From Thermomonas fusca DSM 15424 (lineage in GTDB: Bacteria; Pseudomonadota; Gammaproteobacteria; Xanthomonadales; Xanthomonadaceae), in contig NZ_AUIV01000026.1 of NCBI RefSeq assembly GCF_000423885.1, forward strand, positions 1 through 62,133: a stretch of DNA of 62,133 nt, given 5' to 3'. The notes below the pieces were generated by a model. The model saw only the letters and a program-made list of their open reading frames with translations. It was not told where the DNA came from and searched no databases. Position numbers and translations under genes: made by a program. Below, one piece after another: positions 60,979 through 62,133 of this stretch; the stretch's first letter is position 1, and every line of letters begins with the position of its first letter.

Positions 60979-61541
60979 TGGGCGCGCTGTCCGAACTGCT
61001 GCAAAACGGCGCGGGAGTGGTTGCGACTCTTGCGACTCCTGCGACACAACCGTCCGCAGGCGTCCGAGTGTCGCAAGTGTCGCAAGTGTCGCAAGGGTGC
61101 GAGCCTGAAATCCGCGCACACCTGCTGCACCTGGCCGAGTCCGAAGGGGTGGACGCTGCCCACGTTCACCGATTGCACGCCGATGACGTGACCGCCTGTG
61201 CGGGGCAACCCGACAAGACGCTGAGGGCATACCTGCGCGGGCTGGTGCTGGGCGCTGGCATGGATGCCGGCCACGTGCCGCCGGGGTGGACTACGGCGGC
61301 GCATTGCGAGGGGTGCGGCCCTGTCTGGTTGTGGCCGGATGCAGCGCGCGTCCGGGCTTGCCCGTGGTGTTTCAGGCGCAAGGCCGGGAAGGCGATCCCG
61401 CGCCCGCAGGTTCAATGCCGGGACTGTCGACACTTCCTGCCTAACGCCATGAACCCGGCGGCCGGCGGTGGCGCCTGTGCCGCAGGACGTGCGGGGCACT
61501 GGCCGATGCAGCGGCACCGATGCGATGCCATGCGGCCCTGA
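60978..61541 (+). CDS. zinc-knuckle protein of the integrative element
   Basis: A 187-residue protein overlapping the previous stop (TAATG). Three CxxC pairs (110-113, 128-131, 147-150) plus C167 and C182 suggest two zinc sites; the final 'CRDCRHFLPN ... GGGACAAGR' unit is widespread in phage and ICE proteins. Residues 15-40 (ATLATPATQ ... VSQVSQVSQ) are encoded by the 9-bp repeat array described separately and may be a tolerated linker. Function unknown. Confidence 0.75.
   Translation: MGALSELLQNGAGVVATLATPATQPSAGVRVSQVSQVSQGCEPEIRAHLLHLAESEGVDAAHVHRLHADDVTACAGQPDKTLRAYLRGLVLGAGMDAGHVPPGWTTAAHCEGCGPVWLWPDAARVRACPWCFRRKAGKAIPRPQVQCRDCRHFLPNAMNPAAGGGACAAGRAGHWPMQRHRCDAMRP
61021..61094. repeat. 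inverted arrays of 9-bp iteron-like repeats
   Basis: Three 9-base units TTGCGACTC, TTGCGACTC and CTGCGACAC (61021-61047), a 20-base spacer, then three exact copies of GTGTCGCAA (61068-61094). The second array is the reverse complement of the first at 24 of 27 positions. It lies in frame in the zinc-knuckle gene. The structure can form a large cruciform or serve as paired binding sites for a replication protein; it is not CRISPR-like. Confidence 0.8.
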
Positions 61542-61934
61542 GCGAAAGGAGGATGGGCCGGCACGTCCGGCCCTTGTCCATTGCAAAGAACAACCCGAAG
61601 CAATGGGCGTTTCGCCGTGAGGCTGGGGTTTTTTGACACGGTAAAAGGGCTGGCCTGCGGGCTGGCCCTTTTCCTTTGCACAAAGTGTGCTGGTTTGCGC
61701 CTGCGGAGTTTTTGGACGCCCTAAAAAGGCCCGCCGCCCCTAAAGTAGGGCCGAATAGATGATGCCGGCAGGGCCGCTATCCCTGCGACCCGCGTGCACG
61801 TGGATGACCTTGCGGCGTTGCACGTTGCCAGCCCGGACAGGTTGCACCTGAGAACAGGGCGAAACAGTCGGCGGATGCCGTGCGCTGGGGTAGGCATTCC
61901 CTGACACTGAGCGTGCCGCGCGAGGGCCGGCGGA
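61542..61934. other. gene-poor stretch of the element
   Basis: No convincing gene in these 393 bases; the small frames present on both strands are Arg/Pro/Ala-rich and look random. It holds a terminator (61643-61672), a run of six T at 61629-61634, and two nearby CCCTAAA motifs (61720 and 61738). The second half could hold the promoter of a gene starting near the right edge. Confidence 0.5.
61643..61672 (+). terminator. terminator in the mobile element
   Basis: AAAAGGGC (61643-61650) pairs with GCCCTTTT (61665-61672) around a GC-rich interior that can pair further; the descending arm ends in a T run followed by CCTTT. It ends the rightward operon that begins with the AlpA-like gene, about 100 bases after its last stop. 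Confidence 0.75.
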
Positions 61935-62133
61935 TTGAAAAAGAATCAAGGCAATCAAAGTGCCGGCGACCGTTTGCCGAACGCGGCCTTGTGCGATTCG
62001 TCCATGCGCGCGCTGGAGCTGGCAAGGCGGCTGGGGCTGCTAGCCGGAGACAAGACGGGGACGCGCGCGCGCGAGGGGGGCGGCTCTGAAGTCTGGCCGA
62101 TCCATTGGCCACCGCGCCCGTCACTTGCTTCCG
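61935..62133 (+). CDS. possible start of a gene cut by the window edge
   Basis: A frame open from 61911 to the edge. Its codons read like protein rather than shadow: 'GDRLPNAALCDSSMRALELARRLGLLAGDK' contains a plausible amphipathic helix. The start could be TTG 61935, preceded by GGCGGA, or ATG 62004. No family can be named from about 65 residues. The competing frames here are Arg-rich. Confidence 0.35.
   Translation, partial: MKKNQGNQSAGDRLPNAALCDSSMRALELARRLGLLAGDKTGTRAREGGGSEVWPIHWPPRPSLAS

Noticed and set aside
61021..61094. CRISPR-like array
   Set aside because: Units are only 9 bases, contiguous, without spacers, and no cas genes are present.
61777..62124. A 115-codon leftward frame near the right edge
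   Set aside because: Arg/Ala/Pro/Ser-rich with no ribosome site; it looks like a shadow of the partial rightward frame.

Overview
The window is high-GC DNA (close to 70 % by eye) with the gene content of a Lysobacteraceae/Xanthomonadaceae gammaproteobacterium (Lysobacter, Luteimonas, Thermomonas or a relative). Clues are gamma-type gene sets (zipA, bolA, epmA, roxA, yfhM-pbpC), ccm cytochrome c maturation genes, a GyrA with Gln at the quinolone-determining position 83 (as in Stenotrophomonas), an enlarged LigA, DUF3011 proteins and two copies of a 'CATGGA' hairpin repeat that I remember from xanthomonad intergenic DNA. The genus is an inference; no rRNA or tRNA gene is visible.

Layout. 1-1310: an ISL3-family insertion sequence abutting what looks like the first codons of ccmC. 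1403-2718: ccmB and ccmA. 2834-7271: a one-directional cluster with a methionine/glutamine transaminase, an MsrA-thioredoxin-MsrB fusion, an omega-amidase and a lipoate ligase split into two overlapping genes. 7337-11522: tpx, pirin, a small secreted protein and a TPR-GGDEF protein. 11631-15005: rluB-scpB-scpA, with a REP-like inverted pair inside scpB. 15297-24101: YciI-like, bolA, smc, zipA, a small ORF, ligA and epmA. 24248-30221: a DUF3011 protein, mtnA, gyrA and an HDOD protein. 30320-37658: alpha-2-macroglobulin plus pbpC. 37717-41335: peroxiredoxin, cbpA-like, pilH-like, acuI-like and a LOG-family gene. 41612-47221: lpdA-sucB-sucA (2-oxoglutarate dehydrogenase), transcribed leftward. 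47382-54609: a small unknown gene, roxA, a DUF3060 lipoprotein, purB, fumC, tonB-like and serS. 54816-56498: a divergent azoR/LysR pair.

From about 56500 to the right edge lies an accessory integrative element. It begins with 12-bp repeats and a P4-type tyrosine recombinase, followed by an unknown coiled-coil protein, an AlpA-like DNA-binding protein, a CHC2-type zinc primase fragment, a DUF3987 helicase-like protein and a zinc-knuckle protein. The last gene carries an unusual array: three 9-bp repeats facing three inverted copies. This resembles the replication module of a phage satellite; the element runs off the window.

Functional links: lplB/lplA make the lipoylation that sucB needs. mtnA, the YbdL-type transaminase and the omega-amidase fit methionine salvage, with Msr proteins nearby. 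smc, scpA and scpB (condensin) lie within 5 kb of each other on opposite strands. The most interesting non-coding features are the two multi-hairpin repeats (41417-41593 and 54675-54800), the REP-like pair in scpB and the iteron-like array in the mobile element.
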